Shown one piece after another: positions 34,117 to 42,711 of a stretch of 64,000 nucleotides of DNA; the stretch's first letter is position 1, and every line of letters begins with the position of its first letter. The position numbers and the translations under genes are program-made. The notes under the pieces are model-generated. The model searched no databases. It was given only the letters and a program-made list of their open reading frames with translations, and was not told the origin of the DNA. Source of the stretch: Actinocatenispora sp963805605 (GTDB lineage: Bacteria; Actinomycetota; Actinomycetes; Mycobacteriales; Micromonosporaceae). The DNA lies in the NCBI GenBank assembly GCA_963805605.1, contig CAWDUX010000002.1, positions 3,100,001-3,164,000 on the forward strand, written 5' to 3'.

Positions 34117-34767
34117 ATGGCCATGGCCCGGCCGGTCGGCCACCATGAGGAGGTGGCGAGTGGCTTCAGAGGGGTTCCCCTCTACACCGATGACGACGGC
34201 TCCGGACCGGTGGGCTCCGGATCGGAGGATCAGGCGGCCGCGCCGCTGGCCCCGGCCCGCCGCCGGCGCGGCGGTACCTGGCGGGACATGGCGCTGTCGC
34301 TGGCGATCCTGATGGTGCCGGTGCTGATCGGGCTGGGCGTGTGGCACTACCTCACCGCCGACAAACAGGTCAACACCGTCGATCCGGCCCCGGCGATCAC
34401 CCGGGCGCAGCAGGCACATCACTTCCCGGTCGCCGTACCGGCCCACCTGTCCGATGGTTGGCGGGTCACCAGCGCGGCCACCAGCCGGAAGAACGGGTCA
34501 CTGACCCTGCGGATCGGCTACGTGACCCCGTCGGGTGGGTTCGCCCAGCTGGTGGAGAGCGATCAGGATTCCGCGGTGCTGCTGGCCGACGCGGTCTCGC
34601 ACGGCGGCAGCCCGGCGGGGGCGGTACGTATCGACGGCAGGGACTGGTCGCGTTACGCCGGGGACGGCAACCGTACGGTGCTGGGCCTGCTGGAGCCGCA
34701 CCGCACGATCCTGGTGGTCGGCCAGACGAAGGAGCAGGAACTACGCGACCTGGCCGGCTCGCTCTAG
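34117..34767 (+). CDS. DUF4245 membrane-anchored protein
   Basis: A protein of up to 216 residues with an N-terminal cytoplasmic part, one transmembrane segment MALSLAILMVPVLIGLGVWH (about residues 58-77), and an extracytoplasmic DUF4245 domain (AHLSDGWRVTSAATS, LTLRIGYVTPSGGFAQLVES, SRYAGDGNRTVLGLLEPHRT). Function unknown, but the gene is regularly beside glpX and xseAB. The start is uncertain: the ATG at 34117 lacks a ribosome site and GTG at 34153 is an alternative. Confidence 0.82.
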   Translation: MAMARPVGHHEEVASGFRGVPLYTDDDGSGPVGSGSEDQAAAPLAPARRRRGGTWRDMALSLAILMVPVLIGLGVWHYLTADKQVNTVDPAPAITRAQQAHHFPVAVPAHLSDGWRVTSAATSRKNGSLTLRIGYVTPSGGFAQLVESDQDSAVLLADAVSHGGSPAGAVRIDGRDWSRYAGDGNRTVLGLLEPHRTILVVGQTKEQELRDLAGSL

Positions 34768-34778
34768 TCCCTGGCTGG

Positions 34779-35021
34779 TCAGCTTTCCCGGGCCGCCCGC
34801 GCGGCGTCCAGCCGCTGCTTCGCGCCGTCCAACCAGTGCTGGCAGATGTCGGCGAGCTTCTCGCCCCGCTCCCACAGCGACAGCGACTCCTCCAGCGTGG
34901 TGCCGCCGGCCTCCAGGCGTTCCACCACCCGGGCCAGGTCGGCGCGGGCCTGCTCGTAGCTGACCGGGCCGTCGGGCTGCGCACCGTCGGCCGGCGCTGC
35001 CGACGCGGAGTCCTTGCTCAT
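34779..35021 (-). CDS. xseB: Exodeoxyribonuclease VII small subunit
   Basis: An 80-residue XseB: VSYEQARADLARVVERLEAG, TTLEESLSLWERGEKLADIC and HWLDGAKQRLDAARA cover the whole family domain. It binds several-fold to XseA to make exonuclease VII, which degrades single-stranded DNA from both ends. I use the ATG at 35021; a GTG at 35039 in frame would leave only 6 bp to the xseA stop. It is downstream of xseA in one operon. Confidence 0.93.
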   Translation of the reverse strand: MSKDSASAAPADGAQPDGPVSYEQARADLARVVERLEAGGTTLEESLSLWERGEKLADICQHWLDGAKQRLDAARAARES

Positions 35022-35045
35022 CTGCGTCACTGTACGCACGCCCGG

Positions 35046-36299
35046 TCACCCGCCGTCGCGTACCTCGGCGGCGAGTTCACCGCCGGCGACCCGCAGCCGC
35101 AGCCGGTCTCCGGGCGTCACCTCGGCCGGATCGCGTACCACCGCGCTGTCTGAGGCACGCTGCACGATCGCGTACCCCCGGTCCATCGTCGCGGCCGGCG
35201 ACAGGCTGCGCAGCCTGGCCCGGGTGTGGGTCAGGTCGCCGACGGCGCGGTCCAACCGGTGGCTGAGCGTACGCCCGGCCCGCTCGCGCAGCGCGACGAT
35301 CTCCTCGTGCCGGCCGGCGAGCAGTTGCTCCGGCCGGGCCAGTACGGGACGGGACCGTAGCCCGGCCAGCGCGCGGTGCTCGGTGCCCAGGTAGTGCTGC
35401 ACGGCCCGGTCCAGGCGGTGGCGGGCCGTGTCGATCAGCCGCTGCTCCTCGGCCAGGTCCGGTACGACCCGCTTGCCGGCGTCGGTCGGTGTCGAGCAGC
35501 GCAGGTCGGCGACGAAGTCGACCAGCGGGGTGTCGGTCTCGTGCCCGATCGCGGACAGTACGGGTGTGCGGCAGGCGAACACGGCGCGGCACAGCGCCTC
35601 GTCGGAGAACGGCAGCAGGTCCTCCACCCCGCCGCCGCCGCGGGCGAGCACGATAACGTCGACCTCCGGGTTGCGGTCGAGGTCGGCCAGCGCGTCGATG
35701 ATCTGCGGCACCGCGGTCGGTCCCTGCACCGCCACCGTCACCGTCTCGAAACTCACCGCCGGCCAGCGGTTCGCCGCGTTTTCCCGTACGTCGCGTTCCG
35801 CGGCGCTCGCCCGGCCGGTGATCAGGCCCACCCGGCGCGGCAGGAACGGCGGTCGACGCTTGCGCGCCGGGTCGAACAATCCTTCCGCGGCCAGCAGCTT
35901 CTTCAACCGTTCCAGCCGGGCCAGCAGCTCGCCGAGGCCGACGTGGCGCAGTTCGTCGGCACGCAGCGACAGGCTGCCGCGGCCGGCGTAGAACTCGGGC
36001 TTGGCGTGTACGAGGACCCGGGAGCCTTCCCGCAGCGGCGGGTCGCATTCGTCGAAGGTGGCCCGGTGGCAGGTGACCGACAGACTCATCTCCGCCGACG
36101 GGTCACGCAACGTCAGGAACACCAGGTTCGCGCCCGGGCGGCGACTGACCTGCGCCACCTGACCGTCGACCCAGATCCAGCCCAGCCGGGCGATCCAGGC
36201 GCCGATCTTCTGGCTGACCACCCGGACCGGCCACGGTTCCTCCGGGCTGGTCCGGCCGGCGCCGGCTGCGGGGCTAGCTGCGGGTTCGGCCACCGGCAC
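35046..36299 (-). CDS. xseA: Exodeoxyribonuclease VII large subunit
   Basis: A protein of about 417 residues. The N-terminal OB-fold includes VSQKIGAWIARLGWIWVDGQ and NLVFLTLRDPSAEMSLSVTC; the catalytic part includes RVGLITGRASAAERDV, VIVLARGGGGVEDLLPFSDE and VLSAIGHETDTPLVDFVADL, with RCSTPTDAGKRVVPD. The C-terminus has the coiled coil and ATMDRGYAIVQR. The start is a GTG at 36299 (or 36293); the frame stays open upstream, but that stretch is antisense to ispH. It acts in mismatch repair and recombination with XseB. Divergent from ispH. Confidence 0.93.
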   Translation of the reverse strand: MPVAEPAASPAAGAGRTSPEEPWPVRVVSQKIGAWIARLGWIWVDGQVAQVSRRPGANLVFLTLRDPSAEMSLSVTCHRATFDECDPPLREGSRVLVHAKPEFYAGRGSLSLRADELRHVGLGELLARLERLKKLLAAEGLFDPARKRRPPFLPRRVGLITGRASAAERDVRENAANRWPAVSFETVTVAVQGPTAVPQIIDALADLDRNPEVDVIVLARGGGGVEDLLPFSDEALCRAVFACRTPVLSAIGHETDTPLVDFVADLRCSTPTDAGKRVVPDLAEEQRLIDTARHRLDRAVQHYLGTEHRALAGLRSRPVLARPEQLLAGRHEEIVALRERAGRTLSHRLDRAVGDLTHTRARLRSLSPAATMDRGYAIVQRASDSAVVRDPAEVTPGDRLRLRVAGGELAAEVRDGG

Positions 36300-36406
36300 A
36301 GCGTACGGAATCGCCCAGGTCGTGTTTCGGGGTCCCGCTCGCCGGCTGCGGACAGTGCGTCGAGTCACGAATGTCCCGGTTGGCGGCAGCTTCGGGACAG
36401 CCCCCG

Positions 36407-36412
36407 TACCAT
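36407..36412 (+). promoter_or_regulatory. -10 box of ispH (leaderless start)
   Basis: TACCAT ends 7 nt before the GTG at 36420; no ribosome site is present between them, so the transcript likely starts at the start codon. Confidence 0.45.
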
Positions 36413-36419
36413 GGCTGGT

Positions 36420-37416
36420 GTGACGAAGCCTGCCTTGGATACTGATCAGCCGGTCAAGCGGGTCCTGCTGGCCCGGCCGCGAGGCTACTGCGCCGGGGTG
36501 GACCGGGCCGTCGAAACGGTCGAACGCGCGCTGGAGCTCTACGGCGCGCCGATCTACGTACGCAAGCAGATCGTGCACAACCGGCACGTGGTGGAGACCC
36601 TGGAGCGCCAGGGCGCGATCTTCGTCGAGGAGAACGCGGAGGTCCCCGAGGGCGCCACGGTGATCTTCTCCGCCCACGGTGTCGCGCCCGAGGTGCACGA
36701 CCAGGCCCGCGAGCGCAGCCTGCGGGCCATCGACGCCACCTGCCCGCTGGTCACCAAGGTGCACCAGGAGGCCCGCCGCTACGCCAAGGACGACTACGAC
36801 ATCCTGCTCATCGGGCACGAGGGGCACGAGGAGGTCGTCGGCACCAGCGGTGAGGCGCCCGAGCACGTCACGCTCGTGGACGGCCCCGAGGGCGCGGCCG
36901 GGGTGACCGTACGCGACCCGAACAAGGTGGTGTGGCTGTCGCAGACCACCCTGTCGGTGGACGAGACGCTGCAGACCGTGGACCGGCTCCGGGAGCGTTT
37001 CCCGCTGCTGCAGTCGCCGCCCTCGGACGACATCTGCTACGCCACCCAGAACCGTCAGCAGGTGGTCAAGCAGATCGCCGCCGACTGCGACGTACTGATC
37101 GTGGTCGGCTCCCGCAACTCGTCGAACTCGGTACGGCTGCGTGAGGTGGCGCTGGAGGCCGGCGCCCGCGCGGCGTACCTGGTCGACTTCGCCTGCGAGA
37201 TCGACGACGCCTGGCTGACCGGTGCCACGCACGGTCGGGCTCACCTCCGGCGCCTCGGTACCGGAAGAGCTGGTCGAGCAGGTGGCCGCGTACCTGGCCG
37301 AGCGCGGATTCGGCACCGTCGAGGAGATCACCACGGTGCGGGAGAACCTGACCTTCGCGCTGCCCCGGGAGATCAAGCGCGACCTCGCCGCCCGCGCCGC
37401 CGCAGCCGGCTCCTGA
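36420..37416 (+). pseudogene. ispH: 4-hydroxy-3-methylbut-2-enyl diphosphate reductase with +1 frameshift near the 3' end
   Basis: IspH makes IPP and DMAPP in the last step of the MEP pathway and carries a [4Fe-4S] cluster. The cluster cysteines are visible in RPRGYCAGVDRAVET, DATCPLVTKVHQEA and VDFACEIDDAW. HGVAPEVHDQARE, GHEGHEEVVGTSGEA, VWLSQTTLSVDET and GSRNSSNSVRLREVA are also present. After DDAWLTGAT (about 37229) the frame shifts: one extra base in GCCACGCACGG moves the rest, TVGLTSGASVPEELVEQVAA then FGTVEEITTVRENLTFALP, to another frame. Without that base the gene would be 331 codons, the normal length. Because ispH is normally essential, a sequencing error or a second copy elsewhere is likely. 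Confidence 0.88.
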
Positions 37417-37459
37417 CCCGAGCGCGCCGCCGCGGCCGCCGGTGCCTGCCCCAGCGGGC

Positions 37460-38725
37460 TCAGCGGGACTGCTGGCGGGACTCCGGGCTGGCCGTGACAG
37501 TGTCCTGGGTCGGGATGCTGCGGGACAGGTCGTCGAACGCGACCAGCGAGGACTGCTCGCTGGCGACCAGTTCCGGTGCCTGCAACTGCCGGCCGGCCAG
37601 CTCCACCTGCGGTGGTGCGGCCAACGACTCGGCGGCCTCGACCTCCCCGGCCAGCCCCAGGTCGGCGAACTTGCGCGCCGTCACCAGCACCCGGCTCTCC
37701 AACGAACCGACCGTCTTGTTGTACGCGGTCACCGCGCCGGACAGGGCGCCACCGAGCTTCGCGACATGGCCGCCCATGGTGGCCAGCCGCCCGTAGAGCT
37801 CCTTGCCCAGCCGGTGCACCTCGGCGGCGTTGGCGGCCAGCGCGTCCTGCCGCCACGCGTACGCGACCGTACGCAGCAGCGCGATCAGCGTCGCCGGGGT
37901 GGCGATCACGACATTGCGCGCGAACCCGTGCTCCAGCAGCGTCGGGTCGCGTTGCAGCGCGGCGTCCAGGAACGTGTCGGCCGGTACGAACAGCACCACG
38001 AACTCCGGCGTGGTCTCGAACGCCGACCAGTAGGTCTTGCCGGCCAACTGGTCGACGTGCCCGCGCAGGTGCCGGGCGTGCGCGTCCAGACGCGCGGTGC
38101 GGGTCTGCTCGTCGCGCGCCTCCATCGCCTCCAGGTAGCCGGTGAACGGCGCCTTCGCATCCACCACCACCTGCTTACCGCCGGCCAACCGCACCACCAG
38201 GTCGGGCCGTACGCCGCCGGCGTCAGTACTCGCGCTGACCTGCTCGTCGAAGTCGCAGTGCTCCACCAGCCCGGCCGCCTCCACGATCCGGCGCAGCTGA
38301 TGCTCGCCCCACCGGCCACGTACCTGCGGCGCGCGCAGCGCCGCGACCAACTGCCCGGTCTGGGTGCGCAACTGGTCGGAGGTGCCAGCCACCTCACGCA
38401 GCTGGGTGCGCAGTTCGCTGTACGCGCCGTGCCGGGCGCGCTCCATCTCGGTGATCTCCCGCTCGTACCGCGCGAGACTCTCACGCAGCGGGCCGACCAG
38501 CGTGTTCAGCGTTTCGCTCTGCTCCCGGGCGGCGTCGTGGGTCAACGAGCGCAGTGACTGTTCCAGCCGCTGTTCCCCGGCCTGCGCGGCGGCCAGGCGC
38601 TCCTGTAGTCGCGCACTGTCGACCGCGACCCGGGACCGGGCGTACAGGACACCGATCGCGATGCCGGCGGCGAGACAGATCAGCGCGACCAGAAAGGTGA
38701 CGGCGACGTCCATGACGTCGAGCAT
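37460..38725 (-). CDS. rmuC: DNA recombination protein RmuC
   Basis: A 421-residue protein. An N-terminal membrane anchor (VAVTFLVALICLAAGIAIGV) precedes a long coiled coil (about 30-115) and the RmuC domain with VRGRWGEHQLRRIVEAAGLV, LAGGKQVVVDAKAPFTGYLE, TTPEFVVLFVPADTFLDAAL and VVIATPATLIALLRTVAYAW. RmuC limits DNA inversions and has a predicted nuclease fold. ATG at 38725 or 38713. It is convergent with ispH and close to xseAB. Confidence 0.9.
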   Translation of the reverse strand: MLDVMDVAVTFLVALICLAAGIAIGVLYARSRVAVDSARLQERLAAAQAGEQRLEQSLRSLTHDAAREQSETLNTLVGPLRESLARYEREITEMERARHGAYSELRTQLREVAGTSDQLRTQTGQLVAALRAPQVRGRWGEHQLRRIVEAAGLVEHCDFDEQVSASTDAGGVRPDLVVRLAGGKQVVVDAKAPFTGYLEAMEARDEQTRTARLDAHARHLRGHVDQLAGKTYWSAFETTPEFVVLFVPADTFLDAALQRDPTLLEHGFARNVVIATPATLIALLRTVAYAWRQDALAANAAEVHRLGKELYGRLATMGGHVAKLGGALSGAVTAYNKTVGSLESRVLVTARKFADLGLAGEVEAAESLAAPPQVELAGRQLQAPELVASEQSSLVAFDDLSRSIPTQDTVTASPESRQQSR

Positions 38726-38839
38726 GCCCGCTTCGTACGAGAAATCGACGGAACCGGAAACACCCGCGCGTCCCGACATACCGGACAACCAGGGTCAGCT
38801 GCCCGGCAGCGACGTGTCCCGAGCAGGTACCGTCGACAC

Positions 38840-39622
38840 ATGGTGAAGGCCATTCTGGTGATTGTCCTGGTGCTCCTCGTCGGCGGCGGCATCCTCTGGT
38901 GGGTGCGCAGCAGCCGCCAACGCGCCGAACAGGCGCTCGGTGACGCGCGCGCCGACGCACAACGATGGTACGAGCGGCTCGGCGGCCAGGTGATGAACCT
39001 TGTCGCCAACGAGGACGCTGCGGTCAGGCAGGCCCTGGTGGACGCCGGCGAACGCTACAACGCCTCCGGCAGCCAGCTCGACCAGGCCAGGACCACCAAG
39101 CAGTTCGAGCTGGCCGGGCACACCGCGCTGGAGGGTCTCTACTACATACGGGCCGCCCGCACCGCGATGGACCTCGACCCGGGCCCCGACCTGCCGCCGA
39201 TGCCGGGGCAGCGCACCGCCGGCGCGCTCACCCAGGAACGCGAGGTCACCGTCGAGGGCCGCGAATACCGCGCCCGGCCCGGTGCCGCCGCAGACACGCC
39301 CTACTACTACCCGGGCGGCATGGTCAGCGGCCGGCCGGTGCCCTCCGGCTGGTATTCCGAGCCGTGGTGGAAGACCGCCCTGGTGGCCGGCGCCGCCGGG
39401 ATCGGCACCGCGATGCTGTTCAACGCCTTCATGACCCCCGGATTCGGCGGCTACGACGGCGGCTATGACGCCGGCTTCGCCGACGGCATGGACTTCGACA
39501 ACGACAACGGCGGCGGTGACGACTTCGGTGGTGGCGACGGCGGTGGGGACGGCGGCGGCTTCTTCGACGGCATCGGCGACTTCGGCGGCGGTGACTTCGG
39601 TGGCGGCGATTTCGGCGGCTGA
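38840..39622 (+). CDS. Single-pass membrane protein with Gly/Asp-rich C-terminal tail
   Basis: A 260-residue protein of unknown function. Residues 3-22 (KAILVIVLVLLVGGGILWWV) are a membrane anchor. The middle is helical (QRAEQALGDARADAQRWYER then LVANEDAAVRQALVDAGERY). A second hydrophobic segment KTALVAGAAGIGTAMLFNAF lies near 180-199. The last 55 residues are almost only Gly, Asp, Phe and Asn (GGGDDFGGGDGGGDGGGFF), probably disordered and acidic. It begins shortly after the divergent rmuC gene. I recognise it as a widespread actinobacterial hypothetical but cannot assign a role. Confidence 0.75.
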   Translation: MVKAILVIVLVLLVGGGILWWVRSSRQRAEQALGDARADAQRWYERLGGQVMNLVANEDAAVRQALVDAGERYNASGSQLDQARTTKQFELAGHTALEGLYYIRAARTAMDLDPGPDLPPMPGQRTAGALTQEREVTVEGREYRARPGAAADTPYYYPGGMVSGRPVPSGWYSEPWWKTALVAGAAGIGTAMLFNAFMTPGFGGYDGGYDAGFADGMDFDNDNGGGDDFGGGDGGGDGGGFFDGIGDFGGGDFGGGDFGG

Positions 39623-39642
39623 CCCCGTAGCGCCGACCCGCC

Positions 39643-40278
39643 TCAGTCGTCGTCGGGCCGGCGCTTGCGCCGTTTGCGTTTGACCTCCACGCCGCCCATG
39701 AAGGCGAAGCCGGTCACGCGTACGACCGGCCCGCGCCCGTCACCGGGACCGGCCGCCGTGTCGTCGAAACCGCCCATCAGACCGAACCCCTCGACCCGTA
39801 CGTCCATGTCGTCGGGCACCAGGATCTCCACCCCGCCCATCATCGCGTAGGCCTGGATGGTGACCTGCGGAGTGGCGAACCGGGCCTCCCGCAGGTCCAG
39901 TACGACACCGCCGAGGAAGGCCACCGCCACCTGGGTGCGGGGGACCAGCCAGTTGCCGCGCCGGCTCGGTCCGGACAGCACCCCGACCACGACCTTCGTG
40001 TCGTCCTGGTCGGCACCCGGCTCCGGGCTGTACCGACGGGCCGGGGCGTGCTCGCCGGTGGGCACCACGGTGCCGTGACCGACGCTGGGCAGGTCCGACA
40101 GCACCGGCTCCAGCTGCCCGTAGGTGCGCGCGGCGTACACCGTGTCCAGCCGTTCCTGCAGCTCGTCCAGGGTCAGCCGACCCTCCCCGGCCGCCTCGTG
40201 CAGCAGCTGCGCGACCCGCTCCCGGTCCGCATCCGATGCCCGCAACTTCGCCCTGGCCGGTTCCTCTCGATCTGTCAC
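39643..40278 (-). CDS. DUF1707 and LiaF-like C-terminal domain protein
   Basis: A 211-residue protein. The N-terminal DUF1707 domain is clear: AKLRASDADRERVAQLLHEA then GEGRLTLDELQERLDTVYAA and RTYGQLEPVLSDLP. The C-terminal part (VAVAFLGGVVLDLREARF, QAYAMMGGVEILVPDDMDVR, GFGLMGGFDD, GFAFMGGVEVKRKR) repeats the F-x-G-G-V/E pattern of the cell-wall-active antibiotic response domain found in LiaF. A cell-envelope-stress role is known for such domains; here it is inferred. Convergent with the preceding gene at 20 bp. Confidence 0.88.
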   Translation of the reverse strand: MTDREEPARAKLRASDADRERVAQLLHEAAGEGRLTLDELQERLDTVYAARTYGQLEPVLSDLPSVGHGTVVPTGEHAPARRYSPEPGADQDDTKVVVGVLSGPSRRGNWLVPRTQVAVAFLGGVVLDLREARFATPQVTIQAYAMMGGVEILVPDDMDVRVEGFGLMGGFDDTAAGPGDGRGPVVRVTGFAFMGGVEVKRKRRKRRPDDD

Positions 40279-40374
40279 GCTGAAAGACTAAGCCGGTCCG
40301 ACCACCCCGCACGCATACGGAGCCAGAACCCTCCTATTCCGTGCAGCAAAGGGCATGCCGGTTCCTGGCCTCCG

Positions 40375-40623
40375 TCAGCTGTCCCGCCGGATCACCAGCC
40401 CCTCGACCCGTACGAAGACGGACCGTTCGATCCGCCTCTCCTCGTCGGCTTCCCATCCGTGCAGATACACCCAACCCGGTTGAGTCGAGGGTCGGACGGC
40501 GATCACCCGGAACCAGGTCGGATCTTCTGCGTACAGCGCTGTGGCCGCACGTGAAAGCCAGGCCAGGTCGCCACACCGTGGGTACACGCCACTGATCGAG
40601 CTGTACTGCTGTGGCGCGTTCAT
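40375..40623 (-). CDS. Small hypothetical protein
   Basis: An 82-residue soluble protein beginning NAPQQYSSISGVYPRCGDLA and continuing LSRAATALYAEDPTWFRVIA, VRPSTQPGWVYLHGWEADEE and RSVFVRVEGLVIRRDS. The even mix of hydrophobic and charged residues makes it look like a real gene. I do not recognise its family. It is divergent from the XRE regulator at 40805; the two may be linked. Confidence 0.55.
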   Translation of the reverse strand: MNAPQQYSSISGVYPRCGDLAWLSRAATALYAEDPTWFRVIAVRPSTQPGWVYLHGWEADEERRIERSVFVRVEGLVIRRDS

Positions 40624-40804
40624 GACGAGCGAGTTCCGGATCGAGTGTCCTGACACGCTGAGATCCATGCCGGCACTGCGCGTGCCATCCGGAGTCGCAC
40701 AGCCAGTTCCAGCGCGGCCTTGTACGAATCCTGCACGGGCTCCCGCTCTCGGCGCCGCCTGCTCCAGATCACTGCGCTACACCCCATCCTGATTAAGACA
40801 ATGA

Positions 40805-42052
40805 GTGAGGATGACGCTACGATCAGGACACTCTGATGCCGACTGGCCAGCAGTACGCGTTGGTGAAGCTCAAGCGGACATATGGGCCGCGCTGGAGGTG
40901 CAAAGGCTGACTGCCGGTATGCAAAGGCAGGTGATGAAGGTGAGTAGGCCCCGCCGAGGCGTCGTCACGGGTTATCTGTTCAAACTGATACGTGAATCAA
41001 TTCCGGCGAGTCAGGAGCGGCTCGCCGAATGGCTGCATGTCGATCGTGGCACCGTCCAAGGCTGGGAATCAGGCCGCCGCCCGCTCGCCGCAATCACTCA
41101 GGGACAAGCAGTGGCCCTCCGGCATCAGCTTGTCCGACAGGGCGCTGACCCTGCCCTCATCCGCGCGCTCAGCGATGCTGTCGAGGCTGACTGTCTCATC
41201 GGCCAGATCCTTGCCCACGATCCGACAAGCGACCTGGACAACCATCCGCTCGGATGTTCGGTCATGGGGCATGCCCTGACCGACATGGTCAGCTGGGCGG
41301 TGTCTGGCGCTGTCCCACGACTGGTGGAACGCTCTGGCTTGCGAAGGGCAGGACGGCGTGGCCCGGTCCCGACTGGGCCTGCGCTGGAGTGTCAGGAGCG
41401 CGAACGATTCTTTTTACACCTACGGATCATCGCGGACCGCACCGGCAGCGTCGATGAACGGATTCTGTTGCACCGTCAGGCCTGCTACCTGGGCAGCCTG
41501 GACAGAAGCGCTGACCAGAGCTCATGGATCACGGCTCCAAGGCGGCTTCCGCACTTCCTCCGACCGGTGTCCTGGTCACCCCGCTGGGTTGATGCCCGAT
41601 CGGTCGCTACTTCGCTTGCCCGTCAGGGTGATAGGCAGCCGCTTCGTGACTTCATCAAGTATGCACATGGTGATGACACCTCGGAATCAGCTGGCTTGAC
41701 CTACTGGGCGCACTGGGTGGGAGAGATCGACCAGTACCAGACCGACGACTCCTTCATGGTGCATCCGACACCCACCTGGCGAGGTCTTCGACTGCTGCGT
41801 CACATTGTTGACGGGCTTCATTCCAAGCACGCATTCGTCGATCTGAACGTGCATACCGTGTGGGCACTGATGCAGGCACGTCAGGGCCTCGCGTACGACG
41901 AGCCGGAAACGACCCGATCGCTGATCGACCGGACTGAGCGATTGATGGACGATGGTGAGATCTCAGCCCAGTCCCGTCGTGAACTGACCGCGGTGTTCTA
42001 CGGTCTGCGTGTACTGGGTTTTACTGCTGCGAAGGGGAACCACCATGACTGA
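40805..42052 (+). CDS. XRE-family helix-turn-helix regulator
   Basis: A 415-residue protein. The HTH lies near residues 60-115: LFKLIRESIPASQERLAEWL then HVDRGTVQGWESGRRPLAAI. This resembles the transcriptional regulators with a large C-terminal TPR-like domain that are common in actinomycetes. The remaining 300 residues are helical with no domain I can name. The GTG at 40805 is taken as start; a later GTG near 40940 that begins SRPRRGVV is an alternative. Its 3' end overlaps the HD phosphohydrolase gene by 8 bp, so the two are translated together. Confidence 0.78.
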   Translation: MRMTLRSGHSDADWPAVRVGEAQADIWAALEVQRLTAGMQRQVMKVSRPRRGVVTGYLFKLIRESIPASQERLAEWLHVDRGTVQGWESGRRPLAAITQGQAVALRHQLVRQGADPALIRALSDAVEADCLIGQILAHDPTSDLDNHPLGCSVMGHALTDMVSWAVSGAVPRLVERSGLRRAGRRGPVPTGPALECQERERFFLHLRIIADRTGSVDERILLHRQACYLGSLDRSADQSSWITAPRRLPHFLRPVSWSPRWVDARSVATSLARQGDRQPLRDFIKYAHGDDTSESAGLTYWAHWVGEIDQYQTDDSFMVHPTPTWRGLRLLRHIVDGLHSKHAFVDLNVHTVWALMQARQGLAYDEPETTRSLIDRTERLMDDGEISAQSRRELTAVFYGLRVLGFTAAKGNHHD

Positions 42053-42620
42053 TGCGGACGCAGCCGGAGCGATGAGCTTCATCTTCGAAGCCGGAGTGCT
42101 CAAGCGGGCGAAGCGTACCGGGTGGTGGTTCGTGGGTCATGGCGATCCGGAGTCGATCGCGGAGCATTCGTTCCGGGTCGGGATCATCGGCGCCGTGCTG
42201 GCCGCGATGGAAGGTGCCGACGCGTCCCGGGTGGCGCTGTTGGGGCTGTTGCACGACACGCAGGAGACCCGGGTCACCGACATCCCGCACATCGGCCGTC
42301 GCTACCTCGACGCGGTCGGCAACACGCAGATCACCGCCGACCAACTGGCCGCAGCGCCGGAACCGGTACGCGCGACGCTCCAAGCCGCGGTGGACGAGTA
42401 CGAAGCGGGGGAGACCATCGAGGCGATCGTGGCACGCGATGCCGACAAGCTGGAGTGTCTGGTGCAGGCCGTGGAGTACCGGGCCTCCGGATACCAGCAG
42501 GTGCAGCCGTGGATCGACTCGTCGTTGGCGGCGTTGAAGACCGAATCGGCTCGACGGCTCGCTGAGCAGGCGTTGACCGGGGACACGTTGATGTGGCAGC
42601 AGACCTTCCGTACGGAGTAG
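42045..42620 (+). CDS. HD-domain phosphohydrolase (YfbR/HDDC2-like)
   Basis: A 191-residue HD protein. Metal-binding residues are in ESIAEHSFRVGIIGAVLA and ALLGLLHDTQETRVTDIPHI, with the downstream aspartate in IVARDADKLECLVQAVEYRA. This pattern matches 5'-deoxynucleotidases such as YfbR and HDDC2, which dephosphorylate dNMPs. The start ATG has GGGGAAC upstream within the XRE gene. Translational coupling suggests that the regulator and the nucleotidase act together. It ends before a strong terminator. Confidence 0.87.
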   Translation: MTDADAAGAMSFIFEAGVLKRAKRTGWWFVGHGDPESIAEHSFRVGIIGAVLAAMEGADASRVALLGLLHDTQETRVTDIPHIGRRYLDAVGNTQITADQLAAAPEPVRATLQAAVDEYEAGETIEAIVARDADKLECLVQAVEYRASGYQQVQPWIDSSLAALKTESARRLAEQALTGDTLMWQQTFRTE

Positions 42621-42676
42621 CAGCTGACCATGCTGTGCTGGCAAGCCAGTTCGGGGCTGGCGCTGCTGCAATTGCT

Positions 42677-42709
42677 GACGGAGGGCCGGGGTTGCCCCGG
42701 CCCTCCGTC
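42677..42709. terminator. Perfect 15-bp hairpin, bidirectional terminator
   Basis: GACGGAGGGCCGGGG (42677-42691) is matched perfectly by CCCCGGCCCTCCGTC (42695-42709) around TTG. It separates the convergent HD gene and valS, ending 2 bp from the valS stop codon. Confidence 0.8.
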
Positions 42710-42711
42710 GC

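Noticed and set aside
37222..37240. Programmed ribosomal frameshift in ispH
   Set aside because: There is no slippery heptamer or clear downstream structure, and no known precedent in this family; a base insertion or sequencing error is simpler.
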